Shown here piece by piece: positions 8,784 through 18,061 of a stretch of DNA of 64,000 nucleotides (position 1 is the first letter of the stretch; each line of letters begins with the position of its first letter). Where the stretch lies: NCBI GenBank assembly GCA_018702955.1, contig JABJEK010000101.1, forward strand, positions 50,551 to 114,550. Reading direction: 5' to 3'. Below the pieces are notes generated by a model, which had not been told where the DNA came from, did not search any database, and saw only the letters and a list, made by a program, of their open reading frames with translations. The position numbers were made by a program, and so were the translations under genes. This DNA comes from Rhodospirillaceae bacterium. GTDB taxonomy: Bacteria > Pseudomonadota > Alphaproteobacteria > UBA6615.

Positions 8784-9866
8784 CTAGCGCGCCCGTTGCT
8801 CGCGCTGTATTCGCCGCCAGCGCGCCACATTGCGGTTGTGTTCCGCCAGCGTCCGCGCGAACGCGTGTCCGCCGGTCCCATCGGCAACGAAATAAAGGTC
8901 TTTCGTTTCCGCCGGGTTGAGGACCGCCGCGATGCTGGCGAGCCCGGGGTTGGCAATCGGCCCGGGCGGCAGGCCACGGTGAACATAGGTGTTGTAGGGA
9001 TGGTCGACGGCCAGATCGGCGCGACGCAACGGCCGGTCCAGCGGGACACCATTTTCGGCCAGACCATACGCGACCGTCGGGTCGGACTGCAGGCGCATGC
9101 CTCTAATTAATCGGTTGATAAATACGCCCGCCACCCGCGCGCGCTCGGCCGGAACGGCGGTTTCGCGTTCAACGATCGAGGCGAGTATCAGGGCCTCCTC
9201 GGGTGAGGCCAGGGGAAGGCCATCCTGCCGCGCTTCCCAGAGGCGTGTGAGCCCCGCATCCCGCGCCGCCGTCATACGAGCGATCAGCTCGCCACGGGTA
9301 TCACCGAGGCTGAAATGATACGTCTCCGGAAGCATCGCCCCCTCGCCGAGTTCGGACACTTCGGGGGTCGGTCCCGAAAGCCCCTCGGCCCCCTCTATAA
9401 CTGCGAGAATTTCACGGGTCGTCAGGCCTTCTGCGACCGTCACACGGCGCACCACGGTGTCGCCTGCCTGCAGCTTTGCGACCGCGTCACGAAGGCTGAC
9501 CCCGGCGGAAAACGTGTACTCGCCTGCCCGCAACGGCCGTTCCGGCGCCAGAAATCGTAAGGCAATGGCGAACAGACGCGTATCCGCCGCGACCCCCGCA
9601 TCAACAAGGGTCGTGGCGATGGATTGCCCGGATGCACCTCGCGGTATGACGACAGACGTGTCGGCCGCGAGGGGGCCGGGATCGCTATAGGCCCGGTGCA
9701 GCATCACAGTGCCGCCTCCGGCCAGCGTCGCCCCGGCAATCAGTACAAAAACAAAGATGGAAACCAGCCACCCAAGGCCGCGACGTGGACGGCGCGCGGG
9801 TGGCCCGCCCGGCTGTTCGGCGGTTTGTCCCTCGGAGGGTGTTTCAGCTGGAGGTTGGTCACTCAT
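8784..9866 (-). CDS. mltG: Endolytic murein transglycosylase MltG
   Basis: Inner-membrane lytic transglycosylase thought to cleave nascent glycan strands and end their elongation. The start at 9866 (MSDQPPAETP) gives 360 residues: a proline-rich cytoplasmic tail, one TM helix at about 32-54, a LysM-like region and the YceG catalytic domain. The catalytic Glu is visible in ASIVERET (Glu233), and LPETYHF is at 179-185. An upstream start at 9962 would run into fabF. It follows fabF in the conserved alphaproteobacterial order. dTMP kinase, its partner in gammaproteobacteria, is not here. Confidence 0.93.
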   Translation of the reverse strand: MSDQPPAETPSEGQTAEQPGGPPARRPRRGLGWLVSIFVFVLIAGATLAGGGTVMLHRAYSDPGPLAADTSVVIPRGASGQSIATTLVDAGVAADTRLFAIALRFLAPERPLRAGEYTFSAGVSLRDAVAKLQAGDTVVRRVTVAEGLTTREILAVIEGAEGLSGPTPEVSELGEGAMLPETYHFSLGDTRGELIARMTAARDAGLTRLWEARQDGLPLASPEEALILASIVERETAVPAERARVAGVFINRLIRGMRLQSDPTVAYGLAENGVPLDRPLRRADLAVDHPYNTYVHRGLPPGPIANPGLASIAAVLNPAETKDLYFVADGTGGHAFARTLAEHNRNVARWRRIQREQRAR

Positions 9867-9921
9867 CGCGCCGGCATGATAGCCGCGGTGGCGAGATTCG
9901 CAGGGATCAGCGTCGCAGGCG

Positions 9922-11181
9922 TCAGACTTCGGTGAAAACCAGGCTGGCGTTGGTCCCGCCAAATCCGAACGAGTTGCTCAACACGTTACGTACCGGCTTA
10001 TCCTTGGCCACGTGAGGCACCAGATCGATATCGCATGCGTCGGACGGATCATCGAGATTGATCGTCGGGGGCACCGTGTTGCTGTTGATCGCCATGATCG
10101 AGTAGATCGCCTCGACAGCACCGGCCGCACCAAGCAGATGACCGATCGCCGATTTGGTCGATGACATGGCCAATGAATAGGCATGATCGCCAAACAGGCG
10201 TTTCACCGCGCCCAGTTCGATCTCGTCACCCAGCGGCGTCGAAGTCCCGTGGGCGTTCACATAATCGATGTCGTCGGGATTGAGCTCGGCCCGCTTGATC
10301 GCGGCCTGCATGGACCGGAATCCACCGTTACCGTCTTCCGCCGGTGCCGTGATGTGGTGCGCATCGCCGGACATGCCGTAGCCGATGATCTCGGCGTAAA
10401 TCTTGGCACCGCGCGCTTTGGCATGCTCGTATTCCTCGAGCACAACCACGCCCGCACCCTCCCCCATCACAAACCCGTCACGGCCCTTGTCGTAGGGCCG
10501 GGAGGCTGCCTCGGGTGTGTCATTGTAGCCGGTAGATAGCGCCCGGCACGCCGCGAACCCGGCGATCCCGATACGGCAAATCGCCGCCTCGGCGCCACCC
10601 GCGACCATGACATCCGCATCGTCCCACATGATCAGTCGCGCGGCGTCTCCGATCGCGTGAGCACCGGTCGAACAGGCCGTGACAACGGCGTGGTTCGGTC
10701 CCTTGAACCCGTATTTGATCGATACCTGCCCGGAGGCAAGGTTGATCAGTGCCGACGGGATAAAGAATGGGCCCACTTTGCGCGGACTTTGGGCATTCAG
10801 AAGGGTAGAACCCTCGTAGATGGTCTGCAGACCGCCAATGCCCGACCCGATCATGACGCCCGTGCGTTCCTGATCCTCTTCGGCTTCCGGCTTCCAGCCT
10901 GAATCCTCAACCGCTTCGGTCGCGGCCGAGACCCCGTAGATGATAAATTCATCGATCCGGCGCTGGTCCTTGGCCGAAACATAATTATCGGGATTAAACG
11001 TGCCGTTCGAGCCGTCGCCGCGCGGAACCTGCGCGGCGATCTTGGCCGGCAAATCGGACACGTCGAATTTCTGAATCCCCACAGCACCGGATTCACCGTT
11101 GGTCAAACGGCCCCAATTATGGTCCAGGCCCACGCCTAACGGCGTGACCAAACCCATTCCGGTTACGACGACACGTCTCAT
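9922..11181 (-). CDS. fabF: 3-oxoacyl-[acyl-carrier-protein] synthase II FabF
   Basis: Condensing enzyme that elongates acyl-ACP with malonyl-ACP in type II fatty acid synthesis. 419 residues. The Cys-His-His triad is visible: Cys170 in TACSTG, His311 in AHGTSTPLGD, His348 in the KSAIGHLLGAAG context, with Lys343. Lies between acpP and mltG on the minus strand with acpP, fabG and fabD upstream, forming a complete elongation cassette apart from fabH, fabZ and the enoyl reductase. Confidence 0.97.
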   Translation of the reverse strand: MRRVVVTGMGLVTPLGVGLDHNWGRLTNGESGAVGIQKFDVSDLPAKIAAQVPRGDGSNGTFNPDNYVSAKDQRRIDEFIIYGVSAATEAVEDSGWKPEAEEDQERTGVMIGSGIGGLQTIYEGSTLLNAQSPRKVGPFFIPSALINLASGQVSIKYGFKGPNHAVVTACSTGAHAIGDAARLIMWDDADVMVAGGAEAAICRIGIAGFAACRALSTGYNDTPEAASRPYDKGRDGFVMGEGAGVVVLEEYEHAKARGAKIYAEIIGYGMSGDAHHITAPAEDGNGGFRSMQAAIKRAELNPDDIDYVNAHGTSTPLGDEIELGAVKRLFGDHAYSLAMSSTKSAIGHLLGAAGAVEAIYSIMAINSNTVPPTINLDDPSDACDIDLVPHVAKDKPVRNVLSNSFGFGGTNASLVFTEV

Positions 11182-11266
11182 GGGATTCCGATGCGCTGTT
11201 GCACGGTCAATGGAAATTCAGCGAAGAACGACCTGCGCAACGTGCGCAGGGTTCAGTCTAATTGGT

Positions 11267-11503
11267 TCAGCTGGAGGCTGATTCGAGGAACTTGACTGCG
11301 TCCCCAACCGTGAGAATCTTCTCAGCGGCATCGTCGGGAATTTCGCATCCGAATTCTTCTTCGAACGCCATCACAAGCTCGACGGTGTCGAGACTGTCGG
11401 CGCCGAGGTCGTCGATGAAACTCGCGCCCTCGGAAACTTTGCCTTCGTCGACACCCAGGTGTTCGACAACAATTTTCTGCACGCGCTCAGCGATATCGCT
11501 CAT
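11267..11503 (-). CDS. acpP: Acyl carrier protein
   Basis: Small acidic carrier whose phosphopantetheine arm holds growing acyl chains. 78 residues with the modification site Ser37 in GADSLDT. The start at 11503 gives the canonical [21 protein letters not shown] longer in-frame start at 11605 adds 34 residues that no family member would have. A gap of 232 bases from fabG leaves room for its own promoter, as expected for a highly expressed gene. Confidence 0.98.
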   Translation of the reverse strand: MSDIAERVQKIVVEHLGVDEGKVSEGASFIDDLGADSLDTVELVMAFEEEFGCEIPDDAAEKILTVGDAVKFLESASS

Positions 11504-11735
11504 GTCTGCCTGCCCTTGCTTCCTTGGTTTCTCGGTATCGTTTCCGACACCCTTGGTACGGGATTGATTTAAGACGATTCGGTGTCCGAGTGCCCCCGAA
11601 ATCAACCGTTCATCCCTATCACAGCGCCGCGCGTCTCGCCATAGGAGGCAATGCCAACGCTACACTGTGGCGGCGTTTACCGGCGTTCGCCCGTAACGTC
11701 AAGCGCACGCTGGTCCACAGCTCCCATTCTTGCGA

Positions 11736-12473
11736 TCAGAGCATCGCCATGCCGCCGTTCACATGGAGCGTCTGCCCGGTGACATACCCTGCTTCATTAC
11801 TCGCCAGATACGCGGCACCGGCCGCGATATCTTCGGGCAGACCAAGTCGCCCGGCGGGAATGCGCTCAAGCAAACTCGACTTCTGGTCATCCGACAGAAC
11901 GTCGGTCATTGGTGTTTCAATGAATCCCGGCGCGATGCAATTGACCGTGATGCCGCGGCTTGCGACTTCCTGTGCCAGCGCCTTCGTCATGCCGGTCAGC
12001 CCCGCCTTCGATGCGGCATAATTCACCTGTCCGGGATTGCCGGTCGCGCCAACCACGGATGTGACCGTCACAATGCGTCCCCAGCGGGCCTTCATCATCG
12101 CGCGCAGAACCGCGCGGCTTAGACGAAACGCCGCCGAAAGGTTCACGTCGAGGACCTGCTGCCATTCCTCGTCTTTCATGCGCATGGCGAGATTGTCGCG
12201 GGTCAAACCTGCATTGTTGATCAGGATATCGACCCCGCCGGCCGCCTCGGTCGCTGCCGCGATCAGGGCGTCAGGTGCGGCCGGGTCCGACAGATCCGCG
12301 GCCGCGATATGACAGTTGGCGCCCAGATCGGCGGCCAGGGCCTCCAGCCGCTCCGCACGGGTGCCGCTGATCACCACATTCGCACCGCGCGCGTGCAGGG
12401 TCCGTGCGATCGCATCGCCGATGCCGCCGGTCGCGCCGGTGACGAGTGCCGTCTTTTCATTCAGGTCAAACAT
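11736..12473 (-). CDS. fabG: 3-oxoacyl-[acyl-carrier-protein] reductase FabG
   Basis: NADPH-dependent reduction of 3-oxoacyl-ACP, the first reductive step of each elongation cycle. 245 residues. Cofactor motif TGATGGIG at 12-19, NNAG at 86-89, catalytic Ser139, Tyr152 and Lys156. Ends with the FabG-type GYVTGQTLHVNGGMAM. Its position between fabD and acpP separates it from the other three SDRs in the window, which lack such context. Confidence 0.97.
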   Translation of the reverse strand: MFDLNEKTALVTGATGGIGDAIARTLHARGANVVISGTRAERLEALAADLGANCHIAAADLSDPAAPDALIAAATEAAGGVDILINNAGLTRDNLAMRMKDEEWQQVLDVNLSAAFRLSRAVLRAMMKARWGRIVTVTSVVGATGNPGQVNYAASKAGLTGMTKALAQEVASRGITVNCIAPGFIETPMTDVLSDDQKSSLLERIPAGRLGLPEDIAAGAAYLASNEAGYVTGQTLHVNGGMAML

Positions 12474-12482
12474 GTCGCCCCC

Positions 12483-13424
12483 TTAAAGCGCGCCGATAAA
12501 GGCTTCGATATCTTCCGGTGTTCCAATCGCGCGGCTCGTCATGTCCCGGTCGATCCGCCGGGTCAGGCCCGACAGAACCTTGCCGGCACCGAGCTCGCAT
12601 AATTCCTCGACTCCGAGATCGCGCATGGCCAGGACGCCTTCTCTCCAGCGCACCCGGCTGGTGACCTGCTCGATCAGGAGGTTGCGAATTTCATCGGGTT
12701 CCGTGACCGCCGCCGCCGTAACATTCGCGATCACCGGTGGGTTGGGTGCGGAAATTTCGGCGCTGGCCAGCGCGTATGTCATGACATCCGCGGCCGGATC
12801 CAACAGCGAGCAATGGAATGGCGCACTCACCGGCAGCAGAATGGCACGACGCGCGCCCCGCTCCTTGGCGATCTCCACGGCGCGTTCAACGGCCTCGGTG
12901 TTCCCGCTGACCACGACCTGCCCGTCCGAATTGTCATTGGCCACGTCACAGACCTGATCTCCGGCCGCTTCGGCCGCGATCGCTTCGACTTCCTCAAGGC
13001 TCGGCCCGAGGACCGCCGCCATGGCGCCCACACCGACGGGCACGGCAGCTTGCATGGCCTCCCCTCGGGTCTGCAACAGACGCGCCGTGTCGGCGATACT
13101 CAAGGCACCCGATGCCGCCAGCGCGGAATATTCACCGAGGCTGTGGCCGGCGACATAGGATGCCGCCTCTGAGACCTTGATACCGCCTTCTTCCTCGAGG
13201 ACACGCACGACGGCCATGCTCACGGCCATCAACGCCGGCTGCGCGTTCTGGGTCAGCGTGAGCTCCTCTTGCGGGCCTTCGAAGATGATCCGGCTGAGAT
13301 GCGTTTCCAGCGCGTCATCGACTTCCTCGAAGACGAGCCGGGCGGCAGGAAAGGCCTCCGCCAGGCTCTGCCCCATGCCCACTTCCTGGCTTCCCTGTCC
13401 GGGAAAGACGAATGCGCGATTCAT
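12483..13424 (-). CDS. fabD: Malonyl-CoA:ACP transacylase FabD
   Basis: Transfers malonate from CoA to ACP to feed fatty acid elongation. The start at 13424 ([13 protein letters not shown]) gives 313 residues; an upstream Met at 13487 adds non-family sequence. The nucleophile is Ser95 in [10 protein letters not shown], and the catalytic His204 lies in [11 protein letters not shown]. First gene of the fabD-fabG-acpP-fabF-mltG block, divergent from rpsF across a 279-base region that should hold both promoters. Confidence 0.96.
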   Translation of the reverse strand: MNRAFVFPGQGSQEVGMGQSLAEAFPAARLVFEEVDDALETHLSRIIFEGPQEELTLTQNAQPALMAVSMAVVRVLEEEGGIKVSEAASYVAGHSLGEYSALAASGALSIADTARLLQTRGEAMQAAVPVGVGAMAAVLGPSLEEVEAIAAEAAGDQVCDVANDNSDGQVVVSGNTEAVERAVEIAKERGARRAILLPVSAPFHCSLLDPAADVMTYALASAEISAPNPPVIANVTAAAVTEPDEIRNLLIEQVTSRVRWREGVLAMRDLGVEELCELGAGKVLSGLTRRIDRDMTSRAIGTPEDIEAFIGAL

Positions 13425-13531
13425 ATCTGTAACTTTCCTATTTCCACGATGCTCGACCTTCATATCGCCGCCACCGTCGAGCCGCAAGACAGCGGCGGTT
13501 TATCTGGGTGCGAGAGAGATAGATGTATTCC

Positions 13532-13560
13532 TTGCGCCGACAGGGTGCTTGTGGTGTATT
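13532..13560 (+). promoter_or_regulatory. Candidate promoter of the rpsF operon
   Basis: TTGCGC at 13532-13537 and TGTATT at 13555-13560 are separated by 17 bases, a reasonable sigma-70-type arrangement. It would produce a leader of about 135 bases before rpsF. Identified by eye only. Confidence 0.4.
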
Positions 13561-13605
13561 CCCGCGCCTCAAGCGGCGCCGGGAGACATCCGGCGTCAAC
13601 TCCTT

Positions 13606-13630
13606 GCCGGTTTCACCATCGTGTACCGGC
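13606..13630 (+). promoter_or_regulatory. Leader hairpin upstream of rpsF
   Basis: GCCGGT (13606-13611) pairs with ACCGGC (13625-13630) around a 13-base loop in the rpsF 5' leader. Many bacteria carry an S6:S18-binding RNA hairpin here with a conserved CCG element. The position and the CCG content fit that role, but the rest of the consensus has not been tested. Confidence 0.3.
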
Positions 13631-13703
13631 TATGACCATGCGGACGCGGCCCGAAAGGGGCGATCGTCGGTGGCCAGCTAACAGCCAAGGGGAGTCGCAG
13701 AAT

Positions 13704-14240
13704 ATGCCACTCTACGAACACGTCTTTATTGCGCGTCAGGATATTTCCGGCACGCAAGTCGATCAATTGATCGAAACCTTTACCGGGGTCGTTGAAACCG
13801 GTGGCGGGAAGGTCGTTGCCTCCGAATCCTGGGGCCTTCGCAACCTCGCCTACCGGATCAAGAAAAACCGGAAGGGTCATTACGTCATGATGAACCTTGA
13901 TGTCCCGTCGGACGTCGTTCTCGAGCTGGAACGCCAACAGCGCATCCACGATGACGTTCTCCGCTATCTCACCCTGCGGGTCGACGAGCACGAAGAAGCA
14001 CCGTCGGTCATGATGCAGGGCCGCAAGGAACGCGGACCGCGCCGCGAGGATGAAGAAGACGGCGACAGCAAGCCTGCTGCCGCAAGCGAAGACGCCAAGC
14101 CGGCGGCAGAAGCCGCGCCTGCCGATGCTGCGCCTGCAGCTGAAGCGCCGGCGACTGAAGCACCGGCAGCCGATGCACCAGCAACCGAAGCACCGGACGC
14201 AGACGCGCCGGCAGCTGCGAGTGAAGGGGAGAAAGAATAA
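13704..14240 (+). CDS. rpsF: 30S ribosomal protein S6 with long Ala/Pro/Glu-rich tail
   Basis: S6 binds S18 on the 30S platform. The start at 13704 ([13 protein letters not shown]), behind a GGGGAG ribosome-binding site, gives 178 residues. The S6 fold occupies about 1-100 ([20 protein letters not shown]). A charged linker and then a low-complexity tail from about residue 118 follow, built on alternating EAPA/DAPA units. S6 is usually 95-150 residues, so the tail is long. The stop codon shares its last base with the rpsR start (TAATG), so the two are translationally coupled. Confidence 0.96.
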   Translation: MPLYEHVFIARQDISGTQVDQLIETFTGVVETGGGKVVASESWGLRNLAYRIKKNRKGHYVMMNLDVPSDVVLELERQQRIHDDVLRYLTLRVDEHEEAPSVMMQGRKERGPRREDEEDGDSKPAAASEDAKPAAEAAPADAAPAAEAPATEAPAADAPATEAPDADAPAAASEGEKE

Positions 14241-14515
14241 TGGCTATGGGACCCCGCACCGGTGGTGGTGGCGGCGGTGGCGGTGGAGGCGGCCGACGCC
14301 CCTTCTTCCGTCGTCGCAAGACATGCCCGTTCTCGGGCGCGAATTCGCCGCGGATTGACTACAAGGACACCAAGTTGCTGTCCCGGTACATTTCCGAACG
14401 CGGCAAGATCGTGCCGAGCCGGATTACCGCTGTCTCGGCCAAAAAGCAGCGTGAGCTGTCGCGCGCCATCAAGCGCGCACGGTTCCTGGCGTTGCTGCCC
14501 TACGTTGTCGACTGA
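14240..14515 (+). CDS. rpsR: 30S ribosomal protein S18 with N-terminal glycine run
   Basis: S18 forms a heterodimer with S6 on the 30S platform. 91 residues. The family core is clear (KTCPFSG, then [19 protein letters not shown], then [22 protein letters not shown]). The N terminus carries eleven consecutive glycines (residues 8-18) before an Arg-rich patch. A start at 14246 (MGPRTG) is also possible. The ATG at 14240 is preferred for its overlap with the rpsF stop. Confidence 0.96.
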   Translation: MAMGPRTGGGGGGGGGGGRRPFFRRRKTCPFSGANSPRIDYKDTKLLSRYISERGKIVPSRITAVSAKKQRELSRAIKRARFLALLPYVVD

Positions 14516-14527
14516 CGACTGACAGAC

Positions 14528-14548
14528 CGGATGCCAAACAGGCATCCG
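14528..14548 (+). terminator. Hairpin between rpsR and the DUF2232 gene
   Basis: A perfect 8-bp stem, CGGATGCC (14528-14535) with GGCATCCG (14541-14548), has a 5-base AAACA loop. It is followed by TTCGGG rather than a T-run. A partial attenuator or RNA-processing hairpin is more likely than a strong intrinsic terminator, since DUF2232 and rplI continue in the same direction. Confidence 0.5.
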
Positions 14549-14556
14549 TTCGGGAT

Positions 14557-15525
14557 ATGGCAATGATCAACTCCGTCCGACCCTATGCCTTAACGCTGAG
14601 CGCTGGCGCGCTGGCGGCGCTGCTGTTTGCGGTCCCGTTCGCGTTCGGCATCGGCGCGGCTGCACCGCTTACCCTGACGGGCATCCCTTTGATGGCCGCC
14701 GGGCTGGGTATTGGTGTGATCGCGGCGGCGGGCGCAGGCCTCACCGGGCTTGTGGTCATCACAGGGATCGTCCTGGCGCTTGCGCTGGGACCGGAGCCGT
14801 CAATTCTGTTCGCGTTATTGTTTGCGGCACCGATAGTTTTCGCCGTGCACATGCTGGGGCGCTCGCGCACCTCTTCGCTGGGTTATATCGAGTGGCAACC
14901 GCCGCTGACGGTTATGGCCTGGCTTCTCGCGGCGGCCATCGTCGGCATGATCATCTTCGGTCTGATGGTGATCAAGGGCGACACGGACCTTGTGGTTTTG
15001 ACCCGGACATTTCTGGAACCGGCGTTCACGGGAATTTTCCCCGAGTTCGGTTTGTTCCGGATCCGGTCAATGGCCAGCACAATGGCACCGGTTTTCCCGG
15101 GCGCGGTAATGGCAATTTGGATGCTGTTACTCGCGGTCTCCACCGCGGGGGCCATCGCCCTGCTCCACAACCGGGGCGCGCTGGGCCGGCCAACGCCGCA
15201 CATGGAAGACCTCCGGACCCCGCTTTGGGTGCCGGTCGCTTTCATTGTGGCATTGCTGGTCGCTTGGGGGGGAGACGGCAACTATGCCTATCTCGGCCAA
15301 AACGCGGCGATTGCCATTTTCGTTCCGATGTTCCTCGTGGGGGTGGGCACGTTTCATGCGATCGCACGGTGCACGCCAATCACCATCGTAATTCTTGCCG
15401 TTTTTTACGGCTTTCTAATCGTCTTCCCACCGTTGAGCGTGCCTGTTGCACTGATCGGTGTGGCGGACCAGATACTCGGTCTTCGCCGGCGCACTGGACT
15501 GGTGCGATCCGGCCAGGAGGTATGA
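14557..15525 (+). CDS. DUF2232 multi-pass membrane protein
   Basis: Integral membrane protein of 322 residues with about eight hydrophobic segments spread over the whole length. DUF2232 proteins typically lie between rpsR and rplI in Alphaproteobacteria, as here. Its function is not established; a resemblance of the family to substrate-binding S components of ECF transporters has been noted, but I cannot test that. One base separates its stop from the rplI start. Confidence 0.8.
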   Translation: MAMINSVRPYALTLSAGALAALLFAVPFAFGIGAAAPLTLTGIPLMAAGLGIGVIAAAGAGLTGLVVITGIVLALALGPEPSILFALLFAAPIVFAVHMLGRSRTSSLGYIEWQPPLTVMAWLLAAAIVGMIIFGLMVIKGDTDLVVLTRTFLEPAFTGIFPEFGLFRIRSMASTMAPVFPGAVMAIWMLLLAVSTAGAIALLHNRGALGRPTPHMEDLRTPLWVPVAFIVALLVAWGGDGNYAYLGQNAAIAIFVPMFLVGVGTFHAIARCTPITIVILAVFYGFLIVFPPLSVPVALIGVADQILGLRRRTGLVRSGQEV

Positions 15526-15526
15526 C

Positions 15527-16240
15527 ATGGATGTAATTCTTCTCGAACGTATCGAAAAACTCGGCCAGATGGGTGACATCGTCACCGTGAAGTCCGGCTA
15601 TGCCCGCAATTTTCTGCTGCCGCAGAAAAAGGCACTACGCGCCACCGATGGAAATCGGGTGCAGTTTGAATCCCAGCGTACACAGCTCGAGGCCGAAAAC
15701 CTCAAGCGGCGCCAGGAAGCCGAAGCCGTGGCCAGCAAGATCGAGGTCCTCGATGTGCTTCTGATCCGTCAGGCAGGCGACAGCGGTCAGCTCTATGGCT
15801 CCGTCAGCGCACGCGATATTTCCGACGTCGTCACCGAAAGTGGCGTCACGGTCGGGCGCGGCCAGATCCTTCTCGACCGGGCCATCAAGGAGCTGGGTCT
15901 TCACCCAATCCGCATCTCCCTGCATCCGGAAGTTTCCGTCGAGCTGACGGTAAACATCGCCCGCACCGAGGACGAAGCAGCGACCCAGCGCGAGCATGGT
16001 CGGTCAATCACCCAGATCGCGGAAGACGCCGAGGCAGCCGAGAATGCCGTGGCACTGGCCGATGAAGCACTTGCCGTCGCCGACGACAAGAACGCCGAAG
16101 CCGAGGCCATCGAAGGCATGGTTGAGGAAGAAGTCGCCGAACGCGTCGCTGGTGAAGCCTCCGAAGACGAGGATTCCTCCGGCGATGAAGACGCGGCGGA
16201 GTCAGGTGCAGACAGCGAGACCGAAGAGGTCACGTCCTAA
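15527..16240 (+). CDS. rplI: 50S ribosomal protein L9 with long acidic tail
   Basis: L9 binds 23S rRNA at the base of the L1 stalk and helps reading-frame fidelity. The start at 15527 follows CCAGGAGG and gives MDVILLERIEKLGQMGDIV. The N-domain (1-50, with GYARNFLLPQKKA), a connecting helix and the C-domain (to about 150) are intact. A further 85 residues, rich in Glu, Asp and Ala, extend the protein to 237 residues, against about 150 in E. coli. S6 in the same operon is extended in a similar way. Confidence 0.96.
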   Translation: MDVILLERIEKLGQMGDIVTVKSGYARNFLLPQKKALRATDGNRVQFESQRTQLEAENLKRRQEAEAVASKIEVLDVLLIRQAGDSGQLYGSVSARDISDVVTESGVTVGRGQILLDRAIKELGLHPIRISLHPEVSVELTVNIARTEDEAATQREHGRSITQIAEDAEAAENAVALADEALAVADDKNAEAEAIEGMVEEEVAERVAGEASEDEDSSGDEDAAESGADSETEEVTS

Positions 16241-16255
16241 ACGCAAATCCGTGTT

Positions 16256-16284
16256 TTGCTCCTCGATGCAGGTTTTGCTAGATT
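16256..16284 (+). promoter_or_regulatory. Candidate promoter of the cyclopropane fatty acid synthase gene
   Basis: TTGCTC (16256-16261), a 17-base spacer and TAGATT (16279-16284) lie about 40 bases upstream of the start at 16324. They are placed between rplI and the cfa-type gene, which would therefore have its own transcription start. Found by eye. Confidence 0.4.
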
Positions 16285-16323
16285 TTCACTGCGTCGTAAT
16301 TTTTTTGCAAAACGGGGGATGCG

Positions 16324-17577
16324 ATGCTTCTGGCGCGTTTTCTCGACGGGATCATCGATGAGGGCGATTTTGGCCTGATCGATGCTGGGGGAAAGACACA
16401 CCGTTTCGGAAACGGTGTGCCTCCCCGCGTCACCATTCGCCTGCAAGATCGCGCAACCGAACGGCGGTTGCTGATGAATCCGCGTCTCGCGGCCGGCGAA
16501 GCCTATATGGACGGCACGCTGACGATCGAAGAGGGCACGCTCTACGATCTGATCGATCTCATTGGCCGCAATATCGAGCCCTTCGAGGACCATTGGTTCT
16601 CGGACCTGTCCTCGGCCCTCAGCCGCCTGTTCCGCCGTATCCAGCAGTACAATCCTGTGGGCAAGGCACAAAAGAACGTCGCCCACCATTACGACCTGTC
16701 GGACGACCTCTACAACCTGTTCCTGGATCAGGACCGGCAATATTCCTGCGCCTATTTCGATGGATCCCACGACGACCTCGAACGGGCCCAGCACGACAAG
16801 AAGCGTCATATCGCGGCCAAGCTGCTGCTCGACAAGCCGGGCATGAAGGTCCTCGATATCGGATCGGGCTGGGGCGGGATGGCGCTTTATTTGGCGAAAA
16901 CCACCGGGGCCGACGTCACGGGCGTTACCCTGTCCAAAGAGCAGCATAAAGTCAGCCAGCAGCGCGCGGCGGAGGCCGGGCTCGCCGACCAGGTCCGTTT
17001 CAAGCTTCAGGACTATCGCGACGAGCCGGAAACATATGACCGGATTGTCTCGGTCGGCATGTTCGAGCATGTGGGCGCATCCCATTTTTCGGAGTATTTC
17101 CGCAAGACCAAACAACTCCTTTCGGATGACGGTGTCTTTCTGCTCCATTCGATCGGGCGCATGGAACCACCGGGGAACACCAACCCCTGGCTGCGCAAAT
17201 ACATCTTCCCCGGCGGCTACACACCGGCCCTGTCCGAAACCCTCGCGGCCATCGAGAAAGCCGGCCTGTGGGTCACGGATATCGAGATCCTGCGCCTGCA
17301 CTACGCCGACACGCTACACATCTGGTACGACCGATTCATGGACCAGCGGGAAAAGGCGCTGGCGCTCTATGACGAGCGTTTCTGCCGGATGTGGGAGTTT
17401 TATCTGATCGGCTGCGAGATCGCCTTCCGGCGGATGGGCCAGATGGTCTTCCAGATCCAGATCGCCAAACATCAGGACGCGGTTCCGCTCACCCGGGACT
17501 ACATCACCGACTGGGATCGCGCAGAGAATCGCGCGGAGAATACCGAGGACTACGAAAAGACGGAGGCGGCGGAATAG
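16324..17577 (+). CDS. cfa: Cyclopropane-fatty-acyl-phospholipid synthase
   Basis: SAM-dependent enzyme that adds a methylene bridge to unsaturated acyl chains of membrane phospholipids. 417 residues, family length. An N-terminal lipid-binding region leads into HHYDLSDDLYNLFLD at about 121-135, the SAM motif DIGSGWGG at 178-185, and the C-terminal HYADTLHIWYDRF and CRMWEFYLIGCEIAFR segments typical of Cfa. The ATG follows a G-rich site (CGGGGGATGCG). Related mycolic acid methyltransferases are excluded by the context and the conserved Cfa C-domain. Confidence 0.93.
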   Translation: MLLARFLDGIIDEGDFGLIDAGGKTHRFGNGVPPRVTIRLQDRATERRLLMNPRLAAGEAYMDGTLTIEEGTLYDLIDLIGRNIEPFEDHWFSDLSSALSRLFRRIQQYNPVGKAQKNVAHHYDLSDDLYNLFLDQDRQYSCAYFDGSHDDLERAQHDKKRHIAAKLLLDKPGMKVLDIGSGWGGMALYLAKTTGADVTGVTLSKEQHKVSQQRAAEAGLADQVRFKLQDYRDEPETYDRIVSVGMFEHVGASHFSEYFRKTKQLLSDDGVFLLHSIGRMEPPGNTNPWLRKYIFPGGYTPALSETLAAIEKAGLWVTDIEILRLHYADTLHIWYDRFMDQREKALALYDERFCRMWEFYLIGCEIAFRRMGQMVFQIQIAKHQDAVPLTRDYITDWDRAENRAENTEDYEKTEAAE

Positions 17578-17599
17578 CCGCACTCAGATCACCTCGCCC

Positions 17600-18055
17600 A
17601 TGCCCGAAATTTATGTTGATGCGGACGCCTGCCCGGTGAAGGACGAGATCGTGCGGGTCGCCGAGCGGCACCAGTTACATGTCCATCTTGTCTCGAACAG
17701 CGGCATGTTCGGGTTCCACGGGCATCCGCTCGTGACCCAGACGGTCGTGGCCGACGGCGCAGATGTGGCTGATGACTGGATCGCCGAGCGCATCGGCCCC
17801 GGGGATATCGTGATCACCCAGGACATCCCCCTCGCCGACCGCTGTATCAAGAATGACGCCCGCGCACTGCGGCCCAACGGCAAGGCGCTGGACAAGGCCT
17901 CGATCGGTATGGCGCTGGCGACGCGGGACCTGATGACGGACCTCAGGTCCGCCGGGGAGACCACGCGTGGCCCCCGCGCGTTTGCCAAGCAGGACCGCTC
18001 AAACTTCCTGCAGGCCCTGGAGACAACGATCCAGGCGGTCAAGAACGCCGGATAA
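17600..18055 (+). CDS. DUF188/YaiI-YqxD family protein
   Basis: 151-residue protein of the YaiI/YqxD (DUF188) family, with a predicted PIN-like nuclease fold and no firmly established function. The opening PEIYVDADACPVKDEI, then the DDWIAERIGPGDIVITQDIPLA segment with conserved acidic residues and ALDKASIGMALATRDLM are family hallmarks. It lies 22 bases downstream of the cfa-type gene and may be co-transcribed with it. Confidence 0.88.
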   Translation: MPEIYVDADACPVKDEIVRVAERHQLHVHLVSNSGMFGFHGHPLVTQTVVADGADVADDWIAERIGPGDIVITQDIPLADRCIKNDARALRPNGKALDKASIGMALATRDLMTDLRSAGETTRGPRAFAKQDRSNFLQALETTIQAVKNAG

Positions 18056-18061
18056 CCGAGC

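Noticed and set aside
11599..11610. AAATCAACCGTT upstream of acpP as evidence of another insertion
   Set aside because: No composition change or foreign gene here; the copy instead weakens the attachment-site reading of the same motif at the island.
14050..14240. Tandem repeat-like DNA in the end of rpsF, considered as a CRISPR-like or minisatellite array
   Set aside because: The pattern is coding low complexity (EAPA/DAPA units) without fixed spacers or constant repeat length.
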